Shown piece after piece: positions 15,802 through 30,700 of a DNA stretch of 64,000 nucleotides; within the stretch, counting starts at the first letter, position 1, and every line of letters starts with the position of its first letter. Position numbers and translations under genes: made by a program. The notes beneath the pieces are model-generated. The model did no database searches. It had not been told where the DNA came from and saw nothing but the letters and a program-made list of their open reading frames with translations. Source of the stretch: Callorhinus ursinus (Eukaryota; Chordata; Mammalia; Carnivora; Otariidae); contig NW_020313285.1 of NCBI RefSeq assembly GCF_003265705.1, positions 17,038,817-17,102,816 of the forward strand. The letters run 5' to 3'.

Positions 15802-16144
15802 CTGACCAGAAAAACATATAATGTTGAAAATATATGTTGAAAATTCTGAGGTGATTAAAATTAAACTGAAAGTATCTTTTGAGCCACTAGGAGAAAGGAA
15901 ACAAAATTCTACTGCCTTCAGTAATTAATTTCCTTGTTACAAAATTTTTAAATTTCAAAATGTAAAAGCCCTTTTTGCAGAACAGGTCCATTTTATATAA
16001 CCAAAAATATTCATTCTAATAGCAGAGGTCTACTATGTACGAGGCACTGAACTACACACTAGTTAAAACATAAGGAAGATATAACCTACTCTGACAATAG
16101 GAATACTGCTTAAGACAAAATTTACTGATAATTACTGGTCAATG

Positions 16145-16430
16145 AAAACAGCAATGATAAGATCTAACACTTACTACATGCTTACTACTTACCAGGCACT
16201 AAGTTAACTAGGTACTTAGCAGTGTCATTAATCCTTCCACAACTTTATGGAATGTATACTGCTTTTGGGACAGAATAAAAAGCAACGGCAAGGAGGGTAA
16301 CTCACCCAAGTTCAAACAACTTTTAAGTGGCATTCCTGGAATTTGGATTTTAAATCCAGATCTGCCATATTTTAAAAGCCTAGCCACCTTCTTAAACTTA
16401 ATTCTACCTCCTCTCAACATAGCCCTTTAT
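16145..16430 (+). mobile_element. MIR SINE
   Basis: Diverged copy with MIR landmarks: CTAACACTTACTACATGCTT, ACCAGGCACTAAG, then AACTCACCCAAGTTCAAACA and a GATTTTAAATCCAGATCTG end. Ancient mammalian repeat. Confidence 0.8.
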
Positions 16431-16974
16431 GCGGGGCCTGTGAGCCTGTCTTCCCAACTGCTTCCCTATACACATTTTCCCACAATAAAACACGATAAGT
16501 AGCAGAATTTATCCTACGAAATGATGTTTCAACATTAAAAAACCCGATTAATATATAATTTTACTGCCTGTGTTTAAAAATCTACTGAAAAGGAACCATA
16601 AACCATTTTTCTCAAATGATAACAGCTTTTCAGTTCTACCCAATACAGCTTATCTCAAGGAATAAAAATAAAGGCCCTGGGATTTGAGAAAATACTACAC
16701 TCTTCATGGTAAAGTTCACATGTTTCTGAAATGGCTTCCTGCCTATTATGATGGAATGTAACATTACTAGGCCAGCTTTCCCTCTATGTTTTATAAGTAA
16801 TTCCACAACTGCCTAAGTTTAGATTTACTGAAGGAAAATTGAAGTTACTAAAAATACATTAAAAAACTTTCTATGTATTTTAACGTATTTTCTTACATAA
16901 AAATTATATGCATGGGATATGTAAAATCACTGCGTGGTGAAGGAGGTTAACTAAAAATACTGTAGTGGTCATTT

Positions 16975-17050
16975 CACAATATATACATATATTTAATCAT
17001 GGTGTGCACCTGAAACTAATATGTTATATATCAAGTATATCTCATTAAAA
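16975..17050 (+). mobile_element. L1 3' end fragment
   Basis: GTGTGCACCTGAAACTAATA followed by a TATATCAAGTATATCTCATT tail resembles the terminal 3' UTR of carnivore L1s. Confidence 0.6.
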
Positions 17051-17554
17051 AGGAACTGGCAGAACTAAAAGAATAGACAAATCTTTTATGTTTGTGGAAA
17101 AATGAACAAGAGGACAAAGTGACCAAAAATATCAGCAAAAAGAAGGTTTGAAAACATGATTAATATAATTGAATTACATGGATTCCCTGTCTAAATATAT
17201 GCAGAATACACATTCTTTCCTAGCAAATACAGAACATTACAAAATCTACCACATACTATACTCTCATAAAGTAAATCTTAACAAATTTCAAAAGACTGCT
17301 ACCATGCAGATTACTTTCCAGCCCCAATGCAATTAACGTAGAAACACTAATCAGAAGACAACTAGCAAATCTCAGTATGTTTGGAAATTGACTAACATGC
17401 TTTTAAGTTAACTCTTGGGTCAAAGATAAAATCATCCTGGAAATTAGAAAATATTTTAAACGGAGTTATAAAAACAAACCAAATCTTCTAGGATGCATGT
17501 AAGCAGTTATTTAGAGGAAATTATACAGCTTATCTGCTTATATTAGAGAAAAAA

Positions 17555-17742
17555 GGGGCACCTGCATGGCTCGGTTGTTAAGCGTCTGCCTTCGGCTCAG
17601 GTCATGATCTCAGGGTCCTAGGATCGAGCCCCGCATTGGGCTCCCTGCTCAGCGGGAAGCCTGCTTCTCCCTCTCCCACTCCCCCTGCTTGTGTTCCCTC
17701 CCTCTCTGTCAAATAAATAAATAAAATCTTAAAAAAAAAAAA
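17555..17742 (+). mobile_element. Can-SINE
   Basis: GGGGCACCTGCATGGCTCGG head, full body and A-tail, inserted in the L1 fragment. Confidence 0.95.
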
Positions 17743-18004
17743 GGAAAAAGGCTTAAAACTAATTTAAAAATTAATGAGCTAAGTATCCATTTTTAAGTCA
17801 GTAAACAGAAGCATAAATAAATAAGAAAGGAAATCATAAAGACTATAAGTTAATGAAATAGAAAACAAAAATAAACCACAAAGAATCAACAAAAACAAAG
17901 GCTAGTTTCTGAAAAGACAAGTAATTTTACTAATAAGCCTCTGATGAGACTGATCAAGGAAAAAGAGAAATGGCACAGAGAACTAATATGAAGAACAAAA
18001 GGGA

Positions 18005-18183
18005 GGGCGCGTGGGTGGCTCAGTTGGTTAAGCGACTGCCTTCGGCTCAGGTCACGATCCTAGAGTCCCAGGATCAAGTCCCGCACCGGGCTCCCTGCTC
18101 AGTGAGGAGTCTGCTTCTCCCTCTGACCCTCCCCCGTCTCATGTGCTCTCTCTCATATAAATAAAATCTTTAAAAAAATAAAA
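18005..18183 (+). mobile_element. Can-SINE
   Basis: GGGCGCGTGGGTGGCTCAG head. Target duplication AACAAAAGGGA at 17994-18004 and 18184-18194. Confidence 0.96.
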
Positions 18184-18456
18184 AACAAAAGGGAAACATA
18201 AGTAGAGATGTCACAGATATCAAAAGCATATTAAGAGACTGAACCTTATACCAACATATTTCAAATATTTGATAATATAAGCAAATATGTAGAAAAAATA
18301 AAAATGATATGTAATTTTGGTTTTCCATATTATCTAATTTTCCTTTAGCTAAAATAAGAAAAAGCATATTTTCCAACTAAATTACAGATTCTTCTATAAT
18401 AAACCCATATGTAATTGCCTAAACTGGAAATTGCCCAGGCTAACATTAATGATTTT

Positions 18457-18646
18457 TTTTTAAAGATTTTATTTATTTATTTGAGAGAGAGAATGAGAGA
18501 TAGAGAGCACGAGCGGGAAGAGGGTCAGAGGGAGAAGCAGACTCCCTGCCAAGCAGGGAGCCCGATGTGGGACTCGATCCCGGGACCCTGGGATCATGAC
18601 CTGAGCCGAAGGCAGTCGCTTAACCAACTGAGCCACCCAGGCGCCC
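18457..18646 (-). mobile_element. Can-SINE (- orientation)
   Basis: T-rich start to a CACCCAGGCGCCC end. Perfect 16-bp target duplication TAACATTAATGATTTT at 18441-18456 and 18647-18662. Confidence 0.97.
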
Positions 18647-18960
18647 TAACATTAATGATTTTAACAACTGTTATTTTAACAACTGTTAAAAGCCCTAAGA
18701 TCTTGAAATCGAAGTGGTCAGGGCCTATATTTTATATTCTGTCAATAACAATAGAGTACCAAATAATTACATTTGATCCAACAAATATTTCCTGATTACC
18801 CAGTAAGCTAAACAATGGAGACAAAACAAAACAAGATACAAATCCCTGCTTTCAAGGATCTGACAAACCAATAAAGAGCCACATAGTTTTACCTATGAGA
18901 TCGCACAACTAAATGAACAGGTGACCTCACTTAAAGAATACATTTAAAAAGGCAGTAGGA

Positions 18961-19360
18961 GGGGGGCGCCTGGGTGGCTCAGTTAGGCCTCTGACTCCTG
19001 ATTTCGGCTCGGGTCATGATCTTGGGGTCGTGGGATCAAGTCCCGAATTGTACTCTGTGCTCAGCGGGGAGTTTGCTTGAAATTCTCCTCCTGCCCCAAC
19101 TCAGGCACACTCTCTCTCTCTCTCTCTCTCAAATACATTTTTAAAAAGATTTTATTTATTTATTTGATGGAGAAAGAGAGAGAGCGGGTGTGCAAGCATG
19201 GGGAATGGCAGGCAGAGGAAGAGGGAGAAGCAGCAGGCTCCTAGCTGAGCAGGGAGCCTGATATGGGGCTTGATCCCAGGACCCTGGGATCATGACCTGA
19301 GCTGAAGGCAGAAGCTTAACCAACTAAGTCACCCAGGTGCCCACAAATAAATCAATCTTA
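18961..19360 (+). mobile_element. Can-SINE, split by an inverted SINE
   Basis: Older subtype (GACTCCTGATTTCGG) whose body runs 18961-19139. Its tail resumes at about 19344 after an opposite-strand SINE. A (CT)n run lies at about 19110-19130. Confidence 0.85.
19140..19343 (-). mobile_element. Can-SINE nested in the tail of another
   Basis: Complete - orientation copy ending CACCCAGGTGCCC. Flanked by CAAATACATT (19130-19139) and CAAATAAATC (19344-19353), an imperfect target duplication. With its host it forms abutting inverted SINEs. Confidence 0.9.
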
Positions 19361-20330
19361 AGAGAGAGAGAGAGAATGGTATGAGGTTTCAAGAAATAAG
19401 CATTCAGGCCTCAAATCCTACAGGTGAAGTATGGAAAATGGAGAAAGAGCCAGTTAGCAGGTAGACACAAAACTGGACGGTAGAAGGAGGCCAAGAGGCT
19501 AGTCAGGTTCCTTAAGAACACTAGAACGAACTCTCTAAACTATTACAGAAGGGTGTCCACCTGGAGAAAAAGCCATCTGTATATCTCAATTTGAGCCATT
19601 GTTCACAACTAAAATCACCTCAATTTTAAAGACTTAATTAAATCGCCACATTTAATAAGCATGAATAACTACCTTTAATGGTCAATTTTTTCAACTCTCA
19701 AACCTTCGCTTACTCAAGTCACAAATAACAACCCAGTGAATTATATTCTTAAAAATCTAGGTGTTTTCTTAATTTTGTCAGAGTTTGCTCGTGATCAAAA
19801 CAGTTTAGAAAGTAATGCAAATAACCTGGTAAATAAAGTGAGGGTGAAAGTCTAATACAGTACAGCCTTGAAAAAGCTTCTATGATCCATTTCTCCACCC
19901 AGGAACATGAAGAATAGTCCCCCACATTATGATCATGCTCCAGGAATAGCTCCAGTACTAGCTCAGCTAAAGAATTTTCCCTTCTTCATGAATCAAAGCC
20001 AGATTGGCTGCTTTATCACTTTATGTAATATACTTGCTTGTAAAATCTAATTCTAAAAAATCCAAAGCCAATTTCAAACCACAGACAACTCAATCGTAAG
20101 AACTGGAGTGATTTATAATTAGATCATAATCGACTACTTTCTTCCAAAACCAACTTTCCCAATTATGGGTTTCTCTTAATTAACATGCATGTGGCCAGGT
20201 GAAGTACTGCTTTCATGGTCTCAGATCAACTGCATATGTTTATTATCAAGATTATGACATTCTGAGAGTAAAAATGCACAGGCCTATAAATTTAATGAGA
20301 GTTGTACATGATCGTTCAAGCACAATGTCA

Positions 20331-21244
<914 letters not shown>

Positions 21245-21333
21245 TCTCTGTTGCTGGATGGCTTGTGACCTGCTGAATTCTTGTCCTCTGTTTTGGGTTT
21301 CTTGCTGTCATTGGCTCGGGTATCATCTTCATT
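21245..21333 (-). CDS. AFF4: AFF4 exon 12
   Basis: Residues about 771-799: [20 protein letters not shown] then AGHKPSSNR plus two bases of Glu. Acceptor TTCATCCAG, donor AGAGA|gtacgt. Charged disordered segment; SKKPKT is a possible nuclear localisation patch. Confidence 0.96.
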
Positions 21334-21509
21334 CTGGATGAAAAATAGAAAAAAGCAACTACTACGTTTGATTTTTATTCATCTAATTTCAGTTTCCAGC
21401 CCCTCAATAATTTATCCCTGATAAGTTTCAGAAAGAAGATAAATGTGAAGTGAAATAACTCATTTAAACAATGTTCAGTGAACTGAGTTTCAAGGCTGAG
21501 AAGAAGTCT

Positions 21510-21704
21510 CCTATTTTATTTTAAAGATTTTATTTATTTATTTGACAGACACAGCGAGAGAGGGAACACAAGCAGGGGTAGTGGGAGAGGGAGAAGCAGG
21601 CTTTCCGCGGAGCAGGGAGCTCAATGTGGGGCTTGATCCCAAGATCCTGGGATCATGACCTGAGCCGAAGGCAGACGCTTAACGACTGAGCCACCCAGGT
21701 GCCC
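21510..21704 (-). mobile_element. Can-SINE (- orientation)
   Basis: AAAGATTTTATTTATTTATT start and CACCCAGGTGCCC end. Target duplication AAGAAGTCT at 21501-21509 and 21705-21713. Confidence 0.96.
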
Positions 21705-21832
21705 AAGAAGTCTATTTTAGATAAACAGAGCCCAAACACGGAAACACATTTCCTACAGTCTTTTAGGTGACATCTTTTCATCCTAATGACTTTGGGGGGG
21801 GGCTGTGAAATTATAATTAAGATATAATTCAT

Positions 21833-22023
21833 ACAGGGGCGCCTGGGTGGCTCAGTCGTTAAGCATCTGCCGTCGGCTCAGGTCATGATCCCAAGGTCCT
21901 GGGACTGAGCCCCACATCGCTCCCTGCTCTGCGGAGAGCCTGCTTCTCCCTCTCCCACTCCCCCTGCTTGTGTCCCCTCTCTCGCTGTGTCTCTGTCAAA
22001 TAAATACATAAAATCTAAAAAAA
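21833..22023 (+). mobile_element. Can-SINE
   Basis: GGGGCGCCTGGGTGGCTCAG head. Target duplication AAGATATAATYCAT at 21819-21832 and 22024-22037. Faces the SINE at 21510-21704 from 128 bp away. Confidence 0.96.
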
Positions 22024-22029
22024 AAGATA

Positions 22030-22740
22030 TAATCCATGTACGATAAAATCCACTCTAAAAGTTAACAATTCAATAACTTTTAGTATATTCACAGAGGTGT
22101 ACAACCATTACCACAAACAATTCTGGAACATTCTCATCATCTCAAAGATACCCTAGACCCTTCAGCAGGCATTCCCCCCATTCCCTCCACCCCAGAATCT
22201 AGTAATCACTAATCTATATATTTTGTCTTTATGGATCTGCCTATTCTAGACAGTTCATATAAATGGAATCACATTTGTGGCCTTCTGTCTCTGGTTCCCT
22301 TCACTTAGTATAATATTTTTCAGGTTCACTGATGCTGTAGCATGTATGAGGATTTCATTCGTGGTTATAGCTGAATGTATTCCATTGTATGCACATACCA
22401 CATTTTATTTATCCATTCATCAGTTAATGACCATATGGGTTGTCTCCACTTTTTGGCTAATATAAATAATACTGCTGCAGACATTCAAGTCTAAGTCTTT
22501 GTGTAAACATATTTTCATTTCTCTAGGGTATATATCCTAAGTGGAATGGAGTGGAATTGCTGGGTCACACAGTAACACTGTGTTTAACTTTTTGAAGAAC
22601 TGCCAAAACTGCGTTCCAAAGCAGCTACCTATCATTTTATATTCCCACCAGCACTGTATGAAAATTCTAACTCCTCCATATCTTCGTTTGTTACTGTCCA
22701 TATTTTTTATTATAGCCAAGCCTAATGACTGTGAAAAATG
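22030..22740 (-). mobile_element. L1 3' fragment (- orientation)
   Basis: Reverse-strand L1 3' DNA: CACATTTTATTTATCCATTC, ATGGATCTGCCTATTCTAGA and GAATTGCTGGGTCACACAGT are landmarks of this L1 family's 3' region read backwards. The open frames here on both strands are non-functional. Confidence 0.75.
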
Positions 22741-24049
22741 TTTTGCTGAAACAAAAGCTATGAGCCCATCTGTAACTGCCAAAGCTACCTTCCTGATTCT
22801 AAGTTTTCCTATTGCTTTAAGTATTGGGGCCCAAGAATCCAAAACATTCTGCCATAACAAAAGAATCTGTTCCCTACACAAATGATTGAAAGTGGACACA
22901 TAAAAACATGAGACAAAAGAATCTACATCCTTCATTACCCTTGGTTGAGACTCCTCTCAGTACCATCTGCTCCATCTTCAAGAACTGTCCCTGACACTTA
23001 ACTTTACCAAAGCCATGAATCTCAAAAATCATTCCAAGTTTCCAGACTTGATTCTGATTTTATAAAATCAAAATCTGACTTTCACATGTTGACATAAAAA
23101 AACTCAGGAGGAATAAAACATGCCAGTGAAATGTGGAGAAGGTGCAATTCTTTTAGAAGAAGGGGATTTTCTATTTTAAGTTATATATATTTTACAATTT
23201 TAAACAAAAGAGTAAAAAGGGCATTCTACATTGTATTTCTATATTATATGAAATCTTATAAAGAATATGTAATACTTTTCAAGCACAAAAGGACCAATTC
23301 TTAATTCCATAAGCACCTTCGTTTTCTGAAGAGCAGGGTCCATCATACATGAGCTCTTACTTCATGTAATTGTATGAATTAAATCCCATACCAAGTCCAG
23401 CAATCTGAGGTAGGTAGCTCTATAGGGGCCAGTTAGCCCTAAACCTAGCAGTCAAAAAAGCTTCCCTATGCTACAATAATGGAAACTCACTAGCTATAGC
23501 ACTGATAGTAGTAAGCTTCAGTTTTCTATAAATTCAAATTTCTAAATATCTTCAATTTCTGAAGAGTCAAAAAAAAGGGGGGGTAATTATTCTAGTTTGT
23601 TCAAATACACATCATCGTCTGCACATTGTACTGTGGCCTTGAGAAAAAGAGGAAAGACCTCCAGCTCACTTCATTTTAAGAAAATGTTTTATTCTTCCTA
23701 TCCTGATGTGAGATTCTCAAGGTCAGCTGGGATTGGGGTTTTGCTCTGACTCTACCTGGTACAACTATTCTGGTACCTATCTGTCCACCTGCTCACCTCT
23801 TTGGTGTTATACAATCATATTCACACATATGTATCAGAGGAAAGCATTTTATTCTTCAATACAAATCATTAAAATTTACTTTCCTCTACAAATTTTTCAC
23901 TAGAGCTGAAAGATCAAGCTCTTTTTCCCAAAGAATCTCTGTCTATACATGTCAGTTGTTCAGCTCTTTTCATTCAATATGTCCATTATCCTCCAATCAT
24001 AGACATCTGTGGGTTTGCACATCTCCTGGGTCTAAAAAGGCTGACCTTG

Positions 24050-24484
24050 GGCGCCTGAGTGGCTCAGATGGTTAAGCGTCTGCCTTCGGCTCAGATCATG
24101 ATCCCAGAGTCCTGGGATCGAGTCCCGCATCAGGCTCCCTGCTCTGCGGGGAACCTGCTTCTCCCTCTCTTTCTGCCTCTCTCTCTCTCTCTCTCTGATT
24201 CTCATGAATAAATAAATAAAACATTTAAAAAATGGGCGCCTGGGTGGCTCAGTTGGTTGGGCGACTGCCTTCGGCTCAGGTCATGGTCCTGGAGTCCCGG
24301 GATCGAGTCCCGCATCGGGCTCCCTGCTGCTCAGCGGGGGGTCTGCTTCTCCCTCTGACCCTCCCCCCTCTCATGTGCGTGCTCTCTCTCTCTCTCTCAT
24401 TCTCGCTCTCTCAAATAAATAAATAAATAAAATCTTTAAAAAAAAAAAACATTTAAAAAATAAAAAATAAAAAAAATAAAAAAT
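24050..24484 (+). mobile_element. Can-SINE split by a nested Can-SINE
   Basis: Outer copy, body 24050-24218, tail remainder 24462-24484. A perfect 16-bp target duplication AAAAAGGCTGACCTTG at 24034-24049 and 24485-24500 brackets the whole composite. Confidence 0.95.
24234..24446 (+). mobile_element. Can-SINE nested in a SINE A-tail
   Basis: Inserted in the tail of the outer copy with its own perfect 15-bp duplication AAACATTTAAAAAAT at 24219-24233 and 24447-24461. Same orientation as the host. Confidence 0.96.
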
Positions 24485-24545
24485 AAAAAGGCTGACCTTG
24501 AATATATACCAAGCTTCACCTCTAAATTCAAATTATCCCAGATGA

Positions 24546-24730
24546 GGGGCGCCTGGATGGCTCAGTCGTTAAGCATCTGCCTTCAGCTCAGGTCATAGTC
24601 CCAGGGTCCTGGGATCGAGCCCCGTGTCAGGCTCCCTGCTCGGCGGGAAGCCTGCTTCTCCCTCTCCCACTCCCCCTGCTTGTGTTCCCTCTCTCACTGT
24701 CAAATAAATAAATAAAATCTTTAAAAAAAA
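24546..24730 (+). mobile_element. Can-SINE
   Basis: Target duplication AAATTATCCSAGATGA at 24530-24545 and 24731-24746 (one mismatch). Confidence 0.96.
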
Positions 24731-24895
24731 AAATTATCCGAGATGAATTTAAAGACAAGAGCTGGCCACGTGTGAGCAGATGTGTTTAGTCCTGACCTTG
24801 CAGACATGGGTGTTTGAAAAGGGAAAAAAGCTAAGGCACAGATATGTACAGAGGACTGGTGAAGTTCCTGAGGATGTGTCAAAACTGGTGAGTCA

Positions 24896-24966
24896 GGGGC
24901 GCCTGGGTGGCTCAGATGGTTAAGCGTCTGCCTTCGGCTCAGGTCATGATCCCAGGATCCTGGGAT
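24896..24966 (+). mobile_element. Can-SINE head only
   Basis: The first about 70 nt of a SINE, from the GGGGCGCCTGGGTGGCTCAG head to ATCCTGGGAT, then it stops with no CT-rich region or A-tail. This 3' truncation is unusual for a target-primed insertion and implies a later deletion. Confidence 0.9.
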
Positions 24967-25166
24967 GAGCAGAAGCACTGGCTCATTTCTTACTGGATTA
25001 GAAACTAAAGGAGACAGGAAGAGGCTCAGTGGTCCTCAAGAGATTGTTTAGTCTGTAGCCTCCCCTGGGTCTTGGGCTCAACCTCTATGTTCTCTCATAG
25101 CTATGACTCAACCAGGTATTTTCTGGCTTACTGAGATATCCACTGCATTTCAGGTTCTGATGTTTA

Positions 25167-27350
<2,184 letters not shown>

Positions 27351-27388
27351 CTTCCTGGTGTACTCCTTGGCATTGTCTTATCACAATC
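27351..27388 (-). CDS. AFF4: AFF4 exon 9
   Basis: 38-nt exon encoding DCDKTMPRSTPG (residues about 398-409) plus two bases of Ser. Acceptor TACTTTTAG, donor GGAAG|gtacgc. A short linker exon. Confidence 0.95.
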
Positions 27389-27826
27389 CTAAAAGTAAAA
27401 CATGAGAGGAAATGTGAATGAATAAATAGCACTCTATCTGCTTAATGTGAACAATATTTGAATTCTTAACAGAACACTAGCAGCTCTAATGTATGCATCA
27501 ATGTTTACCTAACACGTAGGACACACTGTACCTAAGGAATAACTGCCAGGCTAAGATGAAAAGCTTTGTTAGAAGTTTTTCTTGTCAACATTCTCACATT
27601 TCATGAGTACACTCTGATCCATGATAGGTAGTAAGGAAAAGCCAATTTAAAAAGAAGGAGTTTTAAACACAGAGCAGAACATGACAACATTCCACTGTCA
27701 AAAAGCAGTAAGGAATTTATTTTAAATAAATGAATCATATATGTATCATTCAATTCTAATTCTTATAAAATACAATGCAAACCAATACTGTATGATACTG
27801 GCAAATTCATAAAGCAGTAGACACAC
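27389..27826 (-). other. AFF4: AFF4 intron 8
   Basis: 0.44 kb intron; nothing recognised. Confidence 0.85.
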
Positions 27827-27881
27827 CTGCTCCCCATCGCTGTCTTCACTGCTGCTTAGTTTTAAGTCATCTTTTAACATA
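27827..27881 (-). CDS. AFF4: AFF4 exon 8
   Basis: 55-nt exon: completes Ser, then MLKDDLKLSSSEDSDGEQ (residues about 380-397). Acceptor TCCCTCTAG, donor GAGCAG|gtgtgt. DLKLSSSEDSD is the conserved DLxLS-type acidic motif at the start of the AFF transactivation region. Confidence 0.96.
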
Positions 27882-30036
27882 CTAGAGGGAAAAGGCAGAA
27901 AGAATTAGTAATTCTGTAACAGTGTATCATGGCACACCAGAATATTAAATATCTATGAATCATTCTAGAAATAATCATGGTGGTAGCCATAGATTTAATT
28001 AAAAAACAAAGAAAAGAACCAGTAAGTCTTACTCTGGTGTGCTTCACATCCAGAGTAAAAACTGAGAAAGGAGGAAGTGAACATTTCAAAAGCTCTCACG
28101 TTTCCGTAAGTAAAACATGTAACCTTCTTTTCTAATTAAATAAGCCACCTCCTACAAACTCTTACACTCAGTTGTTATCTCTATTTTTCTCTAATTGCAT
28201 CCACACCCACTCATTCATATTAAAACAAATTACCATACGCATACCCAACAGTCCACTAGAGAGAAAACTCCTAAAAAGAAGGAAGATAAAATGAAAGTAT
28301 CAGCAATTCTCTTTCATTGTCCCTCATGTTCCACGAAGAGATTCATACAACTTCATAATTGTGGAAACCAGAACACAAAATCAAAGCGCTAGTTCATAAA
28401 CGCCTTGCTATGAAAGATGACTGCCCTCTGGAGGAGTAACAATTTGGGGTAAGAACCTTAGCTATAAAACAGAAATGACTGTGTATGAATTAAAAATAAA
28501 CTCCAGGTTTTAAATCTTCCTTGATTAAAGTTCAGATCAATTAAAAAAACACACAAATTCCGTAAACTATAGTTTCTAAAATTCATTTTTCAAAGTAAGA
28601 TTACAGATTTAAATTTTCCTTAAGGCCATAAAATCAACATTAAAATAAAGAATCCGAGTAATGACCCATTAAATATTCCTTGCCTTTTTACAGGGGAGCA
28701 AAAATTAATACAAAACTTAGGGAAAACCACTAGAATAATGTTTAATTTCTCATTACTAGTAGTTCCATTACCTTTCTTAAAATTTCATGACAGTCTCCAA
28801 TCAGTGGAAAGGAAATCTTCTTTCACTCCAATAACTATTAATACTTTCCCCTCAAAGCTTAACCTGAGTTTCTGTATCTGACCCGAAATTCAGATTATCC
28901 CCTAAAAGATCACCCTGAAACAAAGTAACCAGATGATTACAGAATTATGAAAAGTGTTTTAAGGCTGGCCCAGTTAAGCGGGACAGAAAAAAAGAGCTTT
29001 CTTTTGGACAAGGGCTTAGTGCATCTCTATGACTGATACCTGTAAGGAAATGTACTTACTCTGAATTCTCTCAGCCCTTATGATTTAATAATGGCAGCTC
29101 AATGAACCTGTTCACACACGTGGATATGTCAAAGCTTTTACCAGACTGCTCAAGGTCCTGCATGCTTTTGTTCCCTCAGCAACTGAACGGATTCGCACAT
29201 AAATGGTAGGCTTTTACCAGTTCTTTGCATATGAATAAATATGATAAATATGAATATAATTTCAACTCTTTAAGCAGTGAGGGGGATTTCTTGCATTCAT
29301 ATAAGTTCATTCTCAGTTCTTCCTTTGTTCAGCGTAAGAGGCTGAGGTTATCAATACAGATTACAGGTTATAGCTTAGAAAGCCAGCACTGGGACCACAG
29401 CTTCTTCAGAATTTTGTTTTAATTAGTGAGTTAACTTGTGGTCTCAGGAATTCAGTTCACTTCTTAAGCTGGAACTTATTATCATCCAATATATTAGCCT
29501 AATTACATTTTGACATATATTCCTGGTTCTACCTATAGAAGGAGGAAAACTTAAAGACAGTACAAACTATGCTGACTTAATATTCTACACAAAGCAGTTA
29601 AATGGAGGGCTTACTAAGAATCCTGTATCGTTCAGTCTTCTTTATTAAAAACAAACTATCAACCTACCCACAAACACAAATACACACATCTCTTAAGAGA
29701 TGAGAAAAAACCGTAATCTCAGAGGAGGTGTAGGCAAACTATGGCCCACAGGTAAATACAGACTAACACCTGTTTTGTAGAAAAGTTTTATTGGAACACA
29801 ACCACACCCATGGTCTATATTTGCTTTCATACTACAATGGCAGAGCTGACTAACTGGGACAAAAATTATCTAAAGCTGCTAAAGCCTAAACTATTTCACT
29901 ATCTGGCCTTTTACATTAAGTTTGCCTACCCCTTCCTTAAAAGATTAAGTACACATATTTAAGCATTGTGCTAATATGTACACACTACAGACAGACTTTT
30001 AGCAAAACAGACAAACTTATTAAGCAATACACTTAC
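27882..30036 (-). other. AFF4: AFF4 intron 7
   Basis: 2.2 kb intron without a Can-SINE. Contains one MER5A-like DNA transposon (29728-29933). The remainder shows nothing recognised. Confidence 0.9.
29728..29933 (+). mobile_element. MER5A-like hAT-Charlie DNA transposon
   Basis: Non-autonomous element with a perfect 10-bp terminal inverted repeat, GTAGGCAAAC (29730-29739) and GTTTGCCTAC (29920-29929). The internal landmarks AAAGTTTTATTGGAACACAA and ACTATCTGGCCTTTTACATT are as I remember for MER5A. Ancient fossil, no coding capacity. Confidence 0.85.
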
Positions 30037-30085
30037 GATTTAGATTGGTGTCCATTTGAAGTTTTAGAAGAAGGATTGTATCTTT
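30037..30085 (-). CDS. AFF4: AFF4 exon 7
   Basis: 49-nt exon: completes Lys, then RYNPSSKTSNGHQSK and two bases of Ser (residues about 363-379). Acceptor TTGTTCTAG, donor AAATC|gtaagt. It reads NPSSKTS; I remember human as NPSKTS, and this extra Ser would account for the predicted 1164 residues against 1163 in human. Confidence 0.94.
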
Positions 30086-30179
30086 CTAGAACAAAAAGAA
30101 TGCAGAAATTAACAACTACAGTATGGCTATTTAGATTGTAAAATATGTATCAGTATATCCTCAAAAGAAATGTAAATCA

Positions 30180-30700
30180 ACACCACCAGATAGAATTCGT
30201 CCCTCCAACAAACTGGCAACATTTTAAAGTCCAATAAATACGAGATACTGGTGGAAACAGGCATGCTCAGAAGCTGTCTGTAATACTATTAACTCATACA
30301 ATCTTTTTGGCAGGCAATCTGGTAATATTATCTCACTGATACTAGAAATGCACATATCCACTGATGTGGCAATTATGATGAAAAAATATTTACCTTATAG
30401 GTGTATCTGGAAAAATACATAAACACACACACCAGATGTTTATGGTAGTATGATTTGTAACAGCAAAAACTAGAAACAAATGTCTATCAAGAGGGGACTA
30501 GTTAAATAAATTATGGTACGTTCATACAATGTAAAACAATTTTCATGTTAAAAAGAATGAGCTAGAGTTTTTATACTGATACAGACACAGCTCTAAAACA
30601 ACTTAAGTGAAAAACACAGGTAATAAAAGAGTAGGAGCAGCTTATGATCCCATTTTCCAATAGTTAGTTATAGCAGGAGGAGGACAGAACTAAAGATGCG
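30180..30700 (+). mobile_element. Old L1 3' fragment
   Basis: ATTTGTAACAGCAAAAACTA, GTTAAATAAATTATGGTACG and CTTATGATCCCATTTTCC are in the order expected for an old L1M 3' region. Heavily diverged. Confidence 0.65.

Larger units (their letters stand above)
17055..18340 (+). mobile_element. Old L1 ORF2 fragment
   Basis: Degenerate L1 ORF2 DNA: GGTCAAAGATAAAATCATCC, GAAATTAGAAAATATTTTAA and GAGACTGATCAAGGAAAAAG follow the order of L1 ORF2 between endonuclease and reverse transcriptase. No open frame survives. Interrupted by two Can-SINEs. Confidence 0.75.

Noticed and set aside
22537..22935. 114-132-residue open frames on both strands
   Set aside because: They lie largely in a decayed antisense L1 3' region; chance frames.
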